In this document: positions 24,721 through 33,105 of the stretch, piece by piece
How the letters are laid out: each line of letters starts with the position of its first letter
Position numbering within the stretch: position 1 is the stretch's first letter
Program-made: the position numbers and the translations under genes
The notes under the pieces: generated by a model
The model's database searches: none
Seen by the model: the letters and a program-made list of their open reading frames with translations, nothing else
What the model was told of the DNA's origin: nothing
Assembly: GCF_001724605.1 (NCBI RefSeq)
Contig: NZ_MEEX01000010.1
Coordinates: forward strand, 49,534 to 113,533
DNA length: 64,000 bases
Direction of reading: 5' to 3'
Source of the DNA: Phenylobacterium sp. SCN 70-31
GTDB lineage: Bacteria; Pseudomonadota; Alphaproteobacteria; Caulobacterales; Caulobacteraceae

Positions 24721-27036
24721 ATGCGTCATGGAATCATGCCGCCGGCTACGGTCCGGCGCTCGTCGCTCTTGCTGGGCGCAGCCCTGGCGGCGGTCCTGGG
24801 AAGCCCCGCCCTGGCGCAGGGCGCGGACGACGCCACGGCCACGCTGGGCGAGCTGGTGGTCACCGCCCAGAAGCGTTCGGAACGCCTGCAGGACGTACCG
24901 GTGTCGGTGAACGTCGTCTCGGCCGAGACCCTCCAGAACAGCCACATCACCGGCCTCCAGCAGCTTCAGCAGCTTTCGCCGTCGCTCAGCTTCACGCCCT
25001 CGGCGAACACCCGCGGCCAGGGCCTTTCGGTGCGCGGCATCGGCACCCTGAACTTCTCGGACGGCGTGGAGCCTTCGGTCTCCGTCGTGGTCGACGGCGT
25101 CGTGATCGGGCGCAGCGCCGCGTCGTTCTTCGACTTCAACGACGTCGAGCGGATCGAAGTGCTGCGCGGGCCGCAGGGCATGCTGTTCGGCAAGAACGCC
25201 GCCGCGGGCGTCATCAACATCGTCACCGCGCGGCCGGACCTGAACGAGACGACCGGCCGCGCCTCGCTGAGCTACGGCACCTTCGACGAGGTGCGGGCCA
25301 AGGGCTCGGTGTCGGTTCCGATCAAGGCGGGGGAAGCCGCGGCCAGCCTGTCGGGCTTCTACAACCGCTCCGACGGCTTCATCACCAACGTCGTCGACGG
25401 CCGTGACATGAACGGCCTGAATTCATGGGGCGTGCGCGGCAAGGTCGCCTGGAGCCCGGACGAGACCTTCGACCTCTACGCCACCCTCGACTACACGCGC
25501 GCCGATCAGGACTGCTGCGTCACCACATCGCGCTCGATCCTGCCCACCACCCGCTATCTCGGACCCACCGGCCCGACCCGGGCGTCGCTGTTCGCGGGAG
25601 TCGATGTGGGTCCGTTCAGCCGCGAGTCCAACATCGACGGCCTGGCCTTCAACGACCAGAAGACCTGGGGCGCCTCGATCGAGGCCAGCAAGGACCTGGG
25701 GACGGTGATCCTCACCTCGATCACCGCGTATCGGGAGTTCAACGTCGTCGACAACAACGACGCCGACAACAGCCCCCTGAACCTGCTGAACATCAACAGC
25801 GCCGACCAGGACCAGGAGCAGTTCACCCAGGAGATCCGGATCAGTTCGCCCGCCGGCCAACGGCTGGAATACGTGGCCGGCCTGTTCTACTTCAATCAGG
25901 ACGTGGCCACGACCACCGAGGTCCGCGGCAACTTCGGCCAGGTGCTGCCGGGGAACGGCTACTTCCACAACTTCATCGACCGGGCGATCCGCACCCGGAA
26001 CTATGCGGTCTTCGGCCAGGCGACCCTCAATGTGACCGATCAGCTCCGCCTGATCGGGGGGCTTCGCTACACCAACGAGAAGCTGAAGGCGCGCTTCCTG
26101 CGCACGATCCCCGCGGGCGGACTGGGGGCCGTGCCGGGCCTGGGCGGGCCGGCGTTCGATGCGCCCAACCTGACCGCCAAGGACGACGACATCTCGTACA
26201 AGGCCGGCGCGCAGTACAAGGTCGACGACGACCTGATGCTCTACGCCACCTACTCGCGAGGCTATAAGGGCCAGGCCATCAACCTGCTCAACAACCTGAG
26301 CGCCGCGGTGGTGAACTCGGGCCGGCACGTGCTGCAACCCGAGAAGGTCCACAACTACGAGATGGGCCTGCGCTCGACCCCGTTCGACCGGCGGGTCACC
26401 TTCAACCTGACGGCCTTCCACACCGAGTTCCGCAACTTCCAGGCCCAGACCTACGACGCGCTCACGACCAGCTTCGCACTGTCGAACGCGGGCAAGCTGC
26501 GGTCGCGCGGCGTGGAACTGGAAAGCCAGTACAGCCCGGTCCGCGCGCTCCAGCTCTCGGCCAATGTCGCCTACGCCGACACCCGGGTCGAGAACTTCGC
26601 CCCGGCCTGCTACCCCGGCCAGACCTTGGCGCTGGGCTGCGCCGGCGGTCGGCAGGAAGTGACCGGCAGCGACCTGACCAACGCGCCCAAGTGGTCGTAC
26701 ACCCTGGCCGCCCGCTACCGCCATGCCCTGGAGAATGCACCGTTCGACCTGATCGCCGACGCGTCCTACAGCTATCGCTCGTCGGTGTTCTTCACCTACC
26801 GGGACCCGAACGCGCGCCAGCCGGGCTACGGCCTTCTGAACGCGAACCTCGGACTGGCCAGCCAGGACGGGCGCTACGAGATCATCGCCTTCGCCCGCAA
26901 CCTGCTGGACAAGCAGTTCGTGTCGGGTACGGGCACCGGCTTCCTCGACAACAACGCCGCCGGCGCCGGCTACACCCAGACGCTCACGCCGGACGCGTTC
27001 CGCCGGGTGGGGGTGGAGGCGCGGGTCAACTTCTGA
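24721..27036 (+). CDS. TonB-dependent outer membrane receptor
   Basis: A 771-residue outer membrane barrel. After a signal peptide ending near ALAQG (about 35) comes the TonB-box-like stretch LGELVVTAQKRSERLQDVPVSV. The plug domain follows (to about 165, with RGIGTLNFSDGVEPSVSVVVDG and IEVLRGPQGMLFGKNAAAGV). The barrel ends in an aromatic C-terminal strand (VGVEARVNF). The QKRSERLQDVP type is the large receptor class that, in caulobacters and sphingomonads, imports carbohydrates, aromatics or sulfated compounds rather than iron. The neighbouring arylsulfatase with the same promoter element suggests a sulfate ester as substrate; this is inference. A terminator lies 28 bases downstream. Confidence 0.93.
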   Translation: MRHGIMPPATVRRSSLLLGAALAAVLGSPALAQGADDATATLGELVVTAQKRSERLQDVPVSVNVVSAETLQNSHITGLQQLQQLSPSLSFTPSANTRGQGLSVRGIGTLNFSDGVEPSVSVVVDGVVIGRSAASFFDFNDVERIEVLRGPQGMLFGKNAAAGVINIVTARPDLNETTGRASLSYGTFDEVRAKGSVSVPIKAGEAAASLSGFYNRSDGFITNVVDGRDMNGLNSWGVRGKVAWSPDETFDLYATLDYTRADQDCCVTTSRSILPTTRYLGPTGPTRASLFAGVDVGPFSRESNIDGLAFNDQKTWGASIEASKDLGTVILTSITAYREFNVVDNNDADNSPLNLLNINSADQDQEQFTQEIRISSPAGQRLEYVAGLFYFNQDVATTTEVRGNFGQVLPGNGYFHNFIDRAIRTRNYAVFGQATLNVTDQLRLIGGLRYTNEKLKARFLRTIPAGGLGAVPGLGGPAFDAPNLTAKDDDISYKAGAQYKVDDDLMLYATYSRGYKGQAINLLNNLSAAVVNSGRHVLQPEKVHNYEMGLRSTPFDRRVTFNLTAFHTEFRNFQAQTYDALTTSFALSNAGKLRSRGVELESQYSPVRALQLSANVAYADTRVENFAPACYPGQTLALGCAGGRQEVTGSDLTNAPKWSYTLAARYRHALENAPFDLIADASYSYRSSVFFTYRDPNARQPGYGLLNANLGLASQDGRYEIIAFARNLLDKQFVSGTGTGFLDNNAAGAGYTQTLTPDAFRRVGVEARVNF

Positions 27037-27064
27037 CCCGCAGCCGGGACTGCAAGAAGGTGTT

Positions 27065-27091
27065 GGGCGGGGCCTCGGCCCCGCCCTTTTT
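27065..27091 (+). terminator. rho-independent terminator after the TonB receptor gene
   Basis: Stem GGGCGGGGC (27065-27073) pairs with GCCCCGCCC (27078-27086) over the loop CTCG and is followed by five T residues. It lies between the convergent receptor and sulfatase genes and is oriented for the receptor. Confidence 0.9.
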
Positions 27092-27114
27092 CGTCGCCGC
27101 GGGACGGCCCGTCG

Positions 27115-28839
27115 TCAGTGGCTGTCGTAGTGGGCGAGGCTCTCGCAGATGCGCGCCGGCGGTTGGGTCAGGGGATGGGGCGAGTAGCGCGACCACTCCT
27201 CCTGCCAAAGGCGCTTCAGCCGCGCCAACACGTCGGGATGGCGGGCGGACACGTCACGGCTCTCGCTGAAGTCGGTCTCCAGGTCGTAGAGCGCCCAGCG
27301 GTCGTCCTCGAACGGCTGGCCGCACGGGTGCGTCGCCACCGCGCGCCAACGGCCCGAACGAATGGCGCGGCTGCCGCGCAGCTCGAAATACTGGGTGTCG
27401 CGCGGGTCCGGCGCGCGCGGGTCGGTGAAGCTGGCTGAGAACGAACGGCCCGCGACGGGCGTCTGGGTGCGGCCGCCCGCCTCTCCGGCGAAGGCCGTGC
27501 CGGCGGCTTCCAGAAGCGTCGGGGCCACGTCGATGACATCCAGGGCCTGGCTGCGGACCGCGCCGCCGTCGCGGATCACCGCCGGCCACGAAACGATGAG
27601 GGGCGCCCGCACGCCGCCGAGATGCGGCCACAGCTTGTAGCGCTGGAACGGCGTCGAACCGGCGAAGGCCCAGGGGCGTGGGTACTGCGACTGGTTGCCG
27701 GGAGCTCCCAGTTCGGCCAGGCGGGCCCGTTGTTCGGACGGCGGCAGCGTGTTGGGACGGTAGAGACCGTCGAAGACGCCCGCCTGGCCGGCCTCGGAGG
27801 CCGGCCCGTTGTCGGACAGCAGGACGACGATCGTGTTCTCGGCCTGCCCCGTGGCCTCCAGCGTCTCGAACAGGCGGCCGATCTGCTCGTCGGCGTGCTG
27901 CACGAAGCCGGCGTAGAGCGCCATGTGCCGGGCGAAGACGACACGCTCGTCATCGCTCAGGTCGGCCCAGGCCCGGTCGCCGGCCTCCCGCTGCGGCAGG
28001 TTCGTGTCGGCCGGGATCACCCCCATCCGCTTCATGCGCTCGAACCGTTCGGCCCGCATGGCGTCCCATCCCTTCTCGTAGGTCCCCGCATAGGCGTCGG
28101 CGTAGCGGGCCGGAACCTGGATCGGCGAATGGGCGACGCCCAGGCCCAGGTACAGGAAGAACGGCTGCTCGGGCCGGGAGGCGCGATGACCCCGGATCAT
28201 ATCGGTCGACCGCGACACCAGATCGGCCGACAGATGATAGTCGGCGGGCAGATCGGGGCTGATGTAGCGATCGTCTTCGACCAGCGCGGGGCGGTACTGG
28301 TCGGTCCAGCCGCGGGCGAAGCCGTAGAACCGATCGAACCCGCGCTGGAGCGGCCAGGCGTCGCCCTTGGCGGGATCGTCGAGCTGGTCCATCGGAACCA
28401 GATGCCACTTGCCGACGAGCCAGTTGGCGTAGCCCGCGCCCCTCAGGGCCTGGGCCAGGTTCTGCGCCTCGGCCGGGATATGGAACGTCCCTTCGGGATA
28501 GGGCCCGCCCCCCGGGACCGACAGGACGTCCGGGACGTCGGGCATCCGCACCGTATGGGCGTTGCGGCCGGTCATCAGCGACGCGCGCGTCGGCGAACAG
28601 ACGGCCTTGGTGTCGAAGCGGTTGTACCGCAGTCCGCGCGCGGCCAGCCGGTCGATGTTGGGCGTGCGGATCTCGCCTCCGAAACACCCCAGATCCGAAA
28701 AACCCAGGTCGTCGAGCACGATCGCGACGATGTTGGGCCTGGTCCCCATCGGCCGGCGCGGCGCGGATCCCGCCATCGCCGAAGACCCCAAAGCCGAAGA
28801 CCCGAGCAAGGACAGGAGTAGCTTGCGGCGGTGGATCAT
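27115..28839 (-). CDS. secreted arylsulfatase
   Basis: This 574-residue type I sulfatase cleaves sulfate esters. The CSPTR motif (C81-R85) is the site where cysteine is converted to formylglycine. Metal ligands are visible in VLDDLG (D43, D44) and SDNGP, and GKWHL supplies catalytic lysine and histidine. The N-terminus MIHRRKLLLSLLGSS, with twin arginines before a hydrophobic stretch, looks like a Tat-type signal, which fits export of a folded, modified enzyme. The TetR gene lies directly upstream on the same strand. The shared promoter element with the TonB receptor suggests they act together: periplasmic desulfation of an imported compound. No formylglycine-generating enzyme is seen in the window. 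Confidence 0.93.
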   Translation of the reverse strand: MIHRRKLLLSLLGSSALGSSAMAGSAPRRPMGTRPNIVAIVLDDLGFSDLGCFGGEIRTPNIDRLAARGLRYNRFDTKAVCSPTRASLMTGRNAHTVRMPDVPDVLSVPGGGPYPEGTFHIPAEAQNLAQALRGAGYANWLVGKWHLVPMDQLDDPAKGDAWPLQRGFDRFYGFARGWTDQYRPALVEDDRYISPDLPADYHLSADLVSRSTDMIRGHRASRPEQPFFLYLGLGVAHSPIQVPARYADAYAGTYEKGWDAMRAERFERMKRMGVIPADTNLPQREAGDRAWADLSDDERVVFARHMALYAGFVQHADEQIGRLFETLEATGQAENTIVVLLSDNGPASEAGQAGVFDGLYRPNTLPPSEQRARLAELGAPGNQSQYPRPWAFAGSTPFQRYKLWPHLGGVRAPLIVSWPAVIRDGGAVRSQALDVIDVAPTLLEAAGTAFAGEAGGRTQTPVAGRSFSASFTDPRAPDPRDTQYFELRGSRAIRSGRWRAVATHPCGQPFEDDRWALYDLETDFSESRDVSARHPDVLARLKRLWQEEWSRYSPHPLTQPPARICESLAHYDSH

Positions 28840-28875
28840 GAGGTGAGGCCCCTGCCTGCCGATGGATGTCGATCT

Positions 28876-28922
28876 GATTTCGCGCCCACCTCCAAATATG
28901 TCAACTTTAGAGTATCGTAATT
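28876..28922 (-). promoter_or_regulatory. promoter-like element of the arylsulfatase gene, shared with the TonB receptor gene
   Basis: On the minus strand the block AATTA-CGATACT, five bases and GTTGACATATTTG spans 28922 down to 28893, and GCGAAATC follows (GAAATC at 28881-28876). That agrees with the Caulobacter housekeeping -10 pattern GCTANAWC in most positions. It starts at the last base of the TetR stop codon and ends 36 bases before the sulfatase start. See the twin element at 24610-24656. Confidence 0.7.
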
Positions 28923-29524
28923 CAGGGAGGTGGACTGAGCAGGCTTCGGATCAGCAGGCTGAAATCGCCGTCGCTCACCGGCCAGCGCAGAGTTTGGACG
29001 TTGCGCGCCACGCCGTTGAGAGCGTTCAGGATCAGCGCCGCCGAAAGGGCCGGCGGGCGGGACAAGCGGTCCAGCGCGGCCTGGAGTGTCGCGGTGTTTC
29101 GGGTGCGGCGCTGGAGGGCTCGGCTCTGCAAGCGTTCGTTGACCCCGGGATTGACCCGACTTTCGCTCTGGATCGCCAGCGAACACGGCCCCAGGAGGGG
29201 ATGGCCGTAGAGCTGCATGAGCTTGCGTCCGAAGGCTTCGAGGTCCTGCTGCGGGTCGCCGGTGTCCTTGTATTCCGCCTCGCTCCAGACGCGGCCGTAG
29301 GCGTCCATCACGCATGCCGTGGGCGTGGGCCAGCGACGGTAGAACGTCGCCTTGGGCGCCCCGGCCTCGACACAGATCCGCTCCAGGGTCAGTCCCGAAA
29401 AGCCGTGTCGGGCCAGGACCGACAGCGCTGCGGCCTCGATCTTCTCCTGCAGGCGCGTATCGCGCGGCCGGCCCCGCCCCCGGCGTTCGGGCGTCTCGGT
29501 CGTGGAGTCCATGGGCGCGATCAT
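28922..29524 (-). CDS. TetR/AcrR family transcriptional regulator
   Basis: A 200-residue regulator. The N-terminal helix-turn-helix (about 23-70: KIEAAALSVLARHGFSGLTLERICVEAG when read in pieces, then KATFYRRWPT) is typical TetR. The C-terminal half is helical, with DPQQDLEAFGRKLMQLYGHPLLG, resembling the TetR_C domain that binds a ligand. It is placed head-to-tail before the arylsulfatase gene. It is the obvious candidate to read the element shared by the sulfatase and the TonB receptor, probably as a repressor released by a sulfated or acyl ligand. This link is inferred from position only. Alternative start ATG 29512. Confidence 0.88.
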   Translation of the reverse strand: MIAPMDSTTETPERRGRGRPRDTRLQEKIEAAALSVLARHGFSGLTLERICVEAGAPKATFYRRWPTPTACVMDAYGRVWSEAEYKDTGDPQQDLEAFGRKLMQLYGHPLLGPCSLAIQSESRVNPGVNERLQSRALQRRTRNTATLQAALDRLSRPPALSAALILNALNGVARNVQTLRWPVSDGDFSLLIRSLLSPPP

Positions 29525-29564
29525 AGGCGAGGTCGGCTGATCCTGGCCAATGCGGGCGCGCGCC

Positions 29565-30368
29565 TCACGCTCCCATCCGCGCCTTGAAGACCCCGTCGGG
29601 CAGACGGGCGGCGCGGCTGGGGTGGATGAAGAAGTAGTCCTTCCAGGGCAGGCCCTCGACCAGGGTCGTGCGCTCCTCCAGGCGGTCGCCGTTCAGGGCG
29701 AACATGCGGTAGCCCCGGTCGCGGAAGAGATCGAGCACCGCCTCCGCCGACGCGCCGAAGCGCGCCTGGAGCATCGCGGGATGGATCTCGAGCAGCACAT
29801 GGGGGCAGTCCCGGTCGAGTATGGCCAGCGCGCCCATCAGGGCCTTCAGCTCGGCGCCCTCGATGTCCATGCGGATGAAGTCGACCTTGTCGATACCGTG
29901 CTCGGCGCAGAAGGCGTCCAGCGCGATGACCGGCGTCGGCTGGACGTCCATGCCCGTGTCCTCGAGGTCGGGGCGCGCGGGCCCATTGGGCCGCGTCTCG
30001 GCCACATAGGCGTAGGCCCGGCCCATGCGGCCTGAGGTCTTGCGCGGAGTGACGAGCAACAGTTCGCCCGGCGCGTCGCCCACCGCCGCGTGAATGGGCG
30101 TCACCTGATCGCGCAGACCGTGCCAGGCTATGGTCAGCTTCAGCACCTCGTAGGCGAAGGCCGAAGGCTCGAACGCCCAGATCCGCGCCTTCGGGGCCAC
30201 CTGGGTCATGACGTAGGAGTGCCGACCGTCGCTGGCCCCCACATGCAGGCACACGGGCGCGCCCGACAGCAGGTCGGCGAGATAGGGCGTCTCGGGTTCG
30301 TGCTTGGCCCAGCGTCGATTGCGGCGCCAGGCGCGGAAGGCGTGGCCCAGCACGCGTAGCGAAGGCAT
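29565..30368 (-). CDS. FkbM family methyltransferase
   Basis: This 267-residue SAM methyltransferase has CLHVGASDGRHSYV (about 40-53) as the SAM loop, AFEPSAFAYEVLK as the following strand and the FkbM hallmark DFIRMDIEGAELKAL (about 163-177). Members O-methylate sugars or polyketides; in Caulobacterales many sit near polysaccharide genes, but none are here. It follows the ubiG gene on the same strand (42-base gap) and precedes the TetR gene. No start other than ATG 30368 is needed. Confidence 0.87.
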   Translation of the reverse strand: MPSLRVLGHAFRAWRRNRRWAKHEPETPYLADLLSGAPVCLHVGASDGRHSYVMTQVAPKARIWAFEPSAFAYEVLKLTIAWHGLRDQVTPIHAAVGDAPGELLLVTPRKTSGRMGRAYAYVAETRPNGPARPDLEDTGMDVQPTPVIALDAFCAEHGIDKVDFIRMDIEGAELKALMGALAILDRDCPHVLLEIHPAMLQARFGASAEAVLDLFRDRGYRMFALNGDRLEERTTLVEGLPWKDYFFIHPSRAARLPDGVFKARMGA

Positions 30369-30409
30369 CCAGTCTCCTCAGGCCGCCCCTCGTCCCCCGG
30401 CGGCGCGCC

Positions 30410-31165
30410 TCACGCGGCGTCGCGGACCACGGTCATCATGTAGTTCACGTCGGTGTCCGTCGATTCCGTCCACCGGCCCGTGAGCGGGTTGAATACGACT
30501 CCGAACGGCCCGTCCACAATGACCGGCTTCTGCGCCAGGAAGCCGCGGATTTCGTCGGGCTTGAGGAACTTGTTCCAGTCGTGGGCGCCGACCGGAAGCC
30601 AGCGCAGGACGTACTCGGCCCCGATCTTGGCGAGGGCCAACGCCTTGAGTGTGCGGTTGAGCGTGGCCACGATCATCAGTCCGCCGGGCTTAAGCAGGTC
30701 GGCGCAATCCTGGAGATACGCGGCGGGATCGGCGACATGCTCGATCACCTCCATGTTGAGGATCACGTCGAAGGGAGGCTCGCCGGCGGCCAGCAGCGCC
30801 TCGGCCGTCGCTGCGCGGTAGTCGATCGAGAGCCCCTGTTCGGCCGCATGGGCGGACGCCGTGCCGATGTTCCGCTCGGAGGCATCCACGCCCGTCACCT
30901 CGAAACCCAGGCGTGTCATGGGTTCCGACAACAGGCCGCCCCCGCACCCGATGTCGAGCAGCCGCAGCCCCTCGAACGGCCGACGCGCGGCGGGATCCCG
31001 GCCGAACCGGTAGAGGGCCTGATCCCGGATGAACGCCAGCCGCACCGGATTGAACCTGTGGAGCGGTGCGAACTTGCCGCGCGGATCCCACCATTCCGCC
31101 GCGATCCTCGAGAAGGTCTCGACCTCGGCCGGGTCGATGCTGGAGCGGGCGGCGGACGAACTCAT
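30410..31165 (-). CDS. ubiG: bifunctional 2-polyprenyl-6-hydroxyphenol methylase / 3-demethylubiquinol O-methyltransferase
   Basis: UbiG (251 residues) performs both O-methylations of ubiquinone synthesis. Diagnostic blocks are [25 protein letters not shown] (about 18-42, in pieces), the SAM motif LLDIGCGGG at 69-77, [16 protein letters not shown] and the late [21 protein letters not shown] with [16 protein letters not shown] 31165 gives the normal length; much longer in-frame extensions upstream are unrelated. It diverges from lysC across 118 bases, an arrangement I recall as common in alphaproteobacteria. Confidence 0.95.
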   Translation of the reverse strand: MSSSAARSSIDPAEVETFSRIAAEWWDPRGKFAPLHRFNPVRLAFIRDQALYRFGRDPAARRPFEGLRLLDIGCGGGLLSEPMTRLGFEVTGVDASERNIGTASAHAAEQGLSIDYRAATAEALLAAGEPPFDVILNMEVIEHVADPAAYLQDCADLLKPGGLMIVATLNRTLKALALAKIGAEYVLRWLPVGAHDWNKFLKPDEIRGFLAQKPVIVDGPFGVVFNPLTGRWTESTDTDVNYMMTVVRDAA

Positions 31166-31283
31166 TCGCCTATCTAGTCCCTCGCGGCCGCAAAACGAAA
31201 GATTCCGGGCGTTGCGGACACGTCCGGGCGTCGTTAGAAGGCTGCGCCTTTCGCGGCGCACAATGGGGGTTGATCGGGCCACA

Positions 31284-32546
31284 ATGTCTCGCCTGGTGAT
31301 GAAGTTCGGCGGCACGTCCGTGGCCGACCTGGAGCGCATCCGGCGCGTGGCCCGCCTCGTGGCGGCCGAGAAAGCGGCGGGCCACGACGTGGCCGTCGTG
31401 GTTTCGGCGATGGCCGGCAAGACCAACGAACTGGTGGCCTGGACCGACGGCGCCGGACCCGCGGGCGCCGGCCTGACACCGTCGGACGACGAATACGACG
31501 TGGTGGTGGCCTCGGGCGAACAGGTGACGGCCGGCCTCCTCGCCATGACGCTCCGCAACATGGGCCTGAACGCCCGGTCGTGGATGGGCTGGCAGATTCC
31601 GATCATCGCCGACGACGCCCACGGCCGGGCGCGCATCGACGACATCCCGCCCGAGAAGCTGGCGGCGGCGATGGACTCAGGCGAGATCGCCGTGATCGCG
31701 GGCTTCCAGGGCGTCACGCGCGACGGGCGGATCGCCACCCTGGGCCGCGGCGGTTCGGACACCAGCGCCGTGGCGATCGCGGCGGCGGTGGGCGGAGCGT
31801 GCGACATCTACACCGACGTGGACGGGGTCTACACCACCGATCCCCGTATCGAATCCAAGGCGAGGAAGCTGGCCAAGGTCTCCTACGAGGAGATGCTGGA
31901 GATGGCCTCGCTGGGCGCCAAGGTGCTTCAGACCCGGTCTGTCGAGCTGGCCATGGCCTATCACGTGCCGGTGCGCGTGCTGTCGAGTTTTGTGGAGCCG
32001 GGCGAAGCGCCGGGCCCAGGTTTCGAGCATTTGGGCACCATCGTGTGCGACGAGGAGGAGATCGTGGAGAAGCGGATCGTGAGCGGCGTGGCCTACAGCC
32101 GCGACGAGGCGAAGATCAGCCTCTTCGGCCTGCCCGACCATCCGGGCGTGTCGTCCTCTATCTTCGGCGCCCTGGCCGATGCGAACGTGAACGTGGACAT
32201 GATCGTCCAGAGCCACGCGCGCACGGCCGACACGGCCAACATGGAGTTCACCGTCGGCAAGCGCGACGCCGCACGCGCGGTGGAGATCGTGCGGACCGTG
32301 CAGAAGGAGGTCGGCTTCGACGACGTCCAGGTGAACGAGGACGTGGCCAAGGTGTCGGTCATCGGCGTGGGCATGCGCAGCCATGCGGGCGTCGCCAAAT
32401 CGATGTTCTCGGCGCTGGCGGAAAAGGGCGTGAACATCCAGGTGATCTCCACCTCGGAGATCAAGATCAGCGTGCTGATCGACGCCGCCTACACCGAGCT
32501 GGCCGTGCGCGCCCTGCACGCGGCCTACGAGCTGGACCAGCTCTGA
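31284..32546 (+). CDS. lysC: aspartokinase
   Basis: A 420-residue aspartate kinase, first step of the lysine/threonine/methionine/diaminopimelate pathway. The kinase domain has KFGGTS at 7-12, the block [16 protein letters not shown] and [15 protein letters not shown]. Two ACT regulatory domains (about 265-335 and 345-415, for example [21 protein letters not shown] and [24 protein letters not shown] in pieces) imply feedback inhibition by lysine and/or threonine. I selected ATG 31284; ATG 31263 seven codons earlier is possible, and neither has a strong ribosome binding site. It opens the conserved block lysC ... ptsP, here broken by about 7 kb of accessory genes. Confidence 0.95.
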   Translation: MSRLVMKFGGTSVADLERIRRVARLVAAEKAAGHDVAVVVSAMAGKTNELVAWTDGAGPAGAGLTPSDDEYDVVVASGEQVTAGLLAMTLRNMGLNARSWMGWQIPIIADDAHGRARIDDIPPEKLAAAMDSGEIAVIAGFQGVTRDGRIATLGRGGSDTSAVAIAAAVGGACDIYTDVDGVYTTDPRIESKARKLAKVSYEEMLEMASLGAKVLQTRSVELAMAYHVPVRVLSSFVEPGEAPGPGFEHLGTIVCDEEEIVEKRIVSGVAYSRDEAKISLFGLPDHPGVSSSIFGALADANVNVDMIVQSHARTADTANMEFTVGKRDAARAVEIVRTVQKEVGFDDVQVNEDVAKVSVIGVGMRSHAGVAKSMFSALAEKGVNIQVISTSEIKISVLIDAAYTELAVRALHAAYELDQL

Positions 32547-32559
32547 GCTAGGCTGGGGC

Positions 32560-33105
32560 ATGACGCCCCGCTTCGTGGACTTCCCCGACCTTTCACCCGA
32601 GCAGCGGACCGAGGCCGCGCGCGTGCTGCGGGACGCCTTCGCCGACCGACCCGAGGCGTTCGGCGACCAGGCCGAAGACGAGGTGGAGAGCTTCCTGTCC
32701 GACGAGGATCGGGCGGCCTTCGCGGCGGTCGAGGACGGGCGTGTCGTCGGCTGGATCGGGCGTGTGGCGACCTACAGCCACGCCTGGGAGCTGCATCCGC
32801 TGGCGGTGACGCCCGGCCGTCAGCGGCATGGGATCGGGGCGGCGTTGACGCGCGAGCTGGAGGCGCGGGCCAAGGCGGCGGAGGTGATCACCCTCTATCT
32901 CGGCACGGACGACGAATACGGGGGCACCAGCCTGCACGGCTCCGACCTGTACCCCGACGTGGCCGGCAAGATCGCGGGCGTCACGGCGACCGCCCGCGGC
33001 CACGCCTTCGCCTTCTACCGGCGGCTGGGCTACGAGATCGTGGGCCTGATCCCCGACGCCAACGGGCCGGGAAAGCCCGACATCCTCATGGCGAAGCGAC
33101 TGTAG
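32560..33105 (+). CDS. GNAT acetyltransferase, aminoglycoside 6'-N-acetyltransferase-like
   Basis: This 181-residue GNAT protein has the acetyl-CoA loop LHPLAVTPGRQRHGIGAAL (about 83-101). The surrounding pattern (VVGWIGRVATYSHAWELHPL, TLYLGTDDEYGGTSL, then FYRRLGYEIVGLIPDANGPGKPDI) is close to AAC(6') enzymes that modify aminoglycosides. Chromosomal relatives with this pattern are often cryptic or act on other amines. It starts 14 bases after lysC and may share its transcript. Its last 20 bases overlap the end of the convergent MFS gene. Confidence 0.85.
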   Translation: MTPRFVDFPDLSPEQRTEAARVLRDAFADRPEAFGDQAEDEVESFLSDEDRAAFAAVEDGRVVGWIGRVATYSHAWELHPLAVTPGRQRHGIGAALTRELEARAKAAEVITLYLGTDDEYGGTSLHGSDLYPDVAGKIAGVTATARGHAFAFYRRLGYEIVGLIPDANGPGKPDILMAKRL

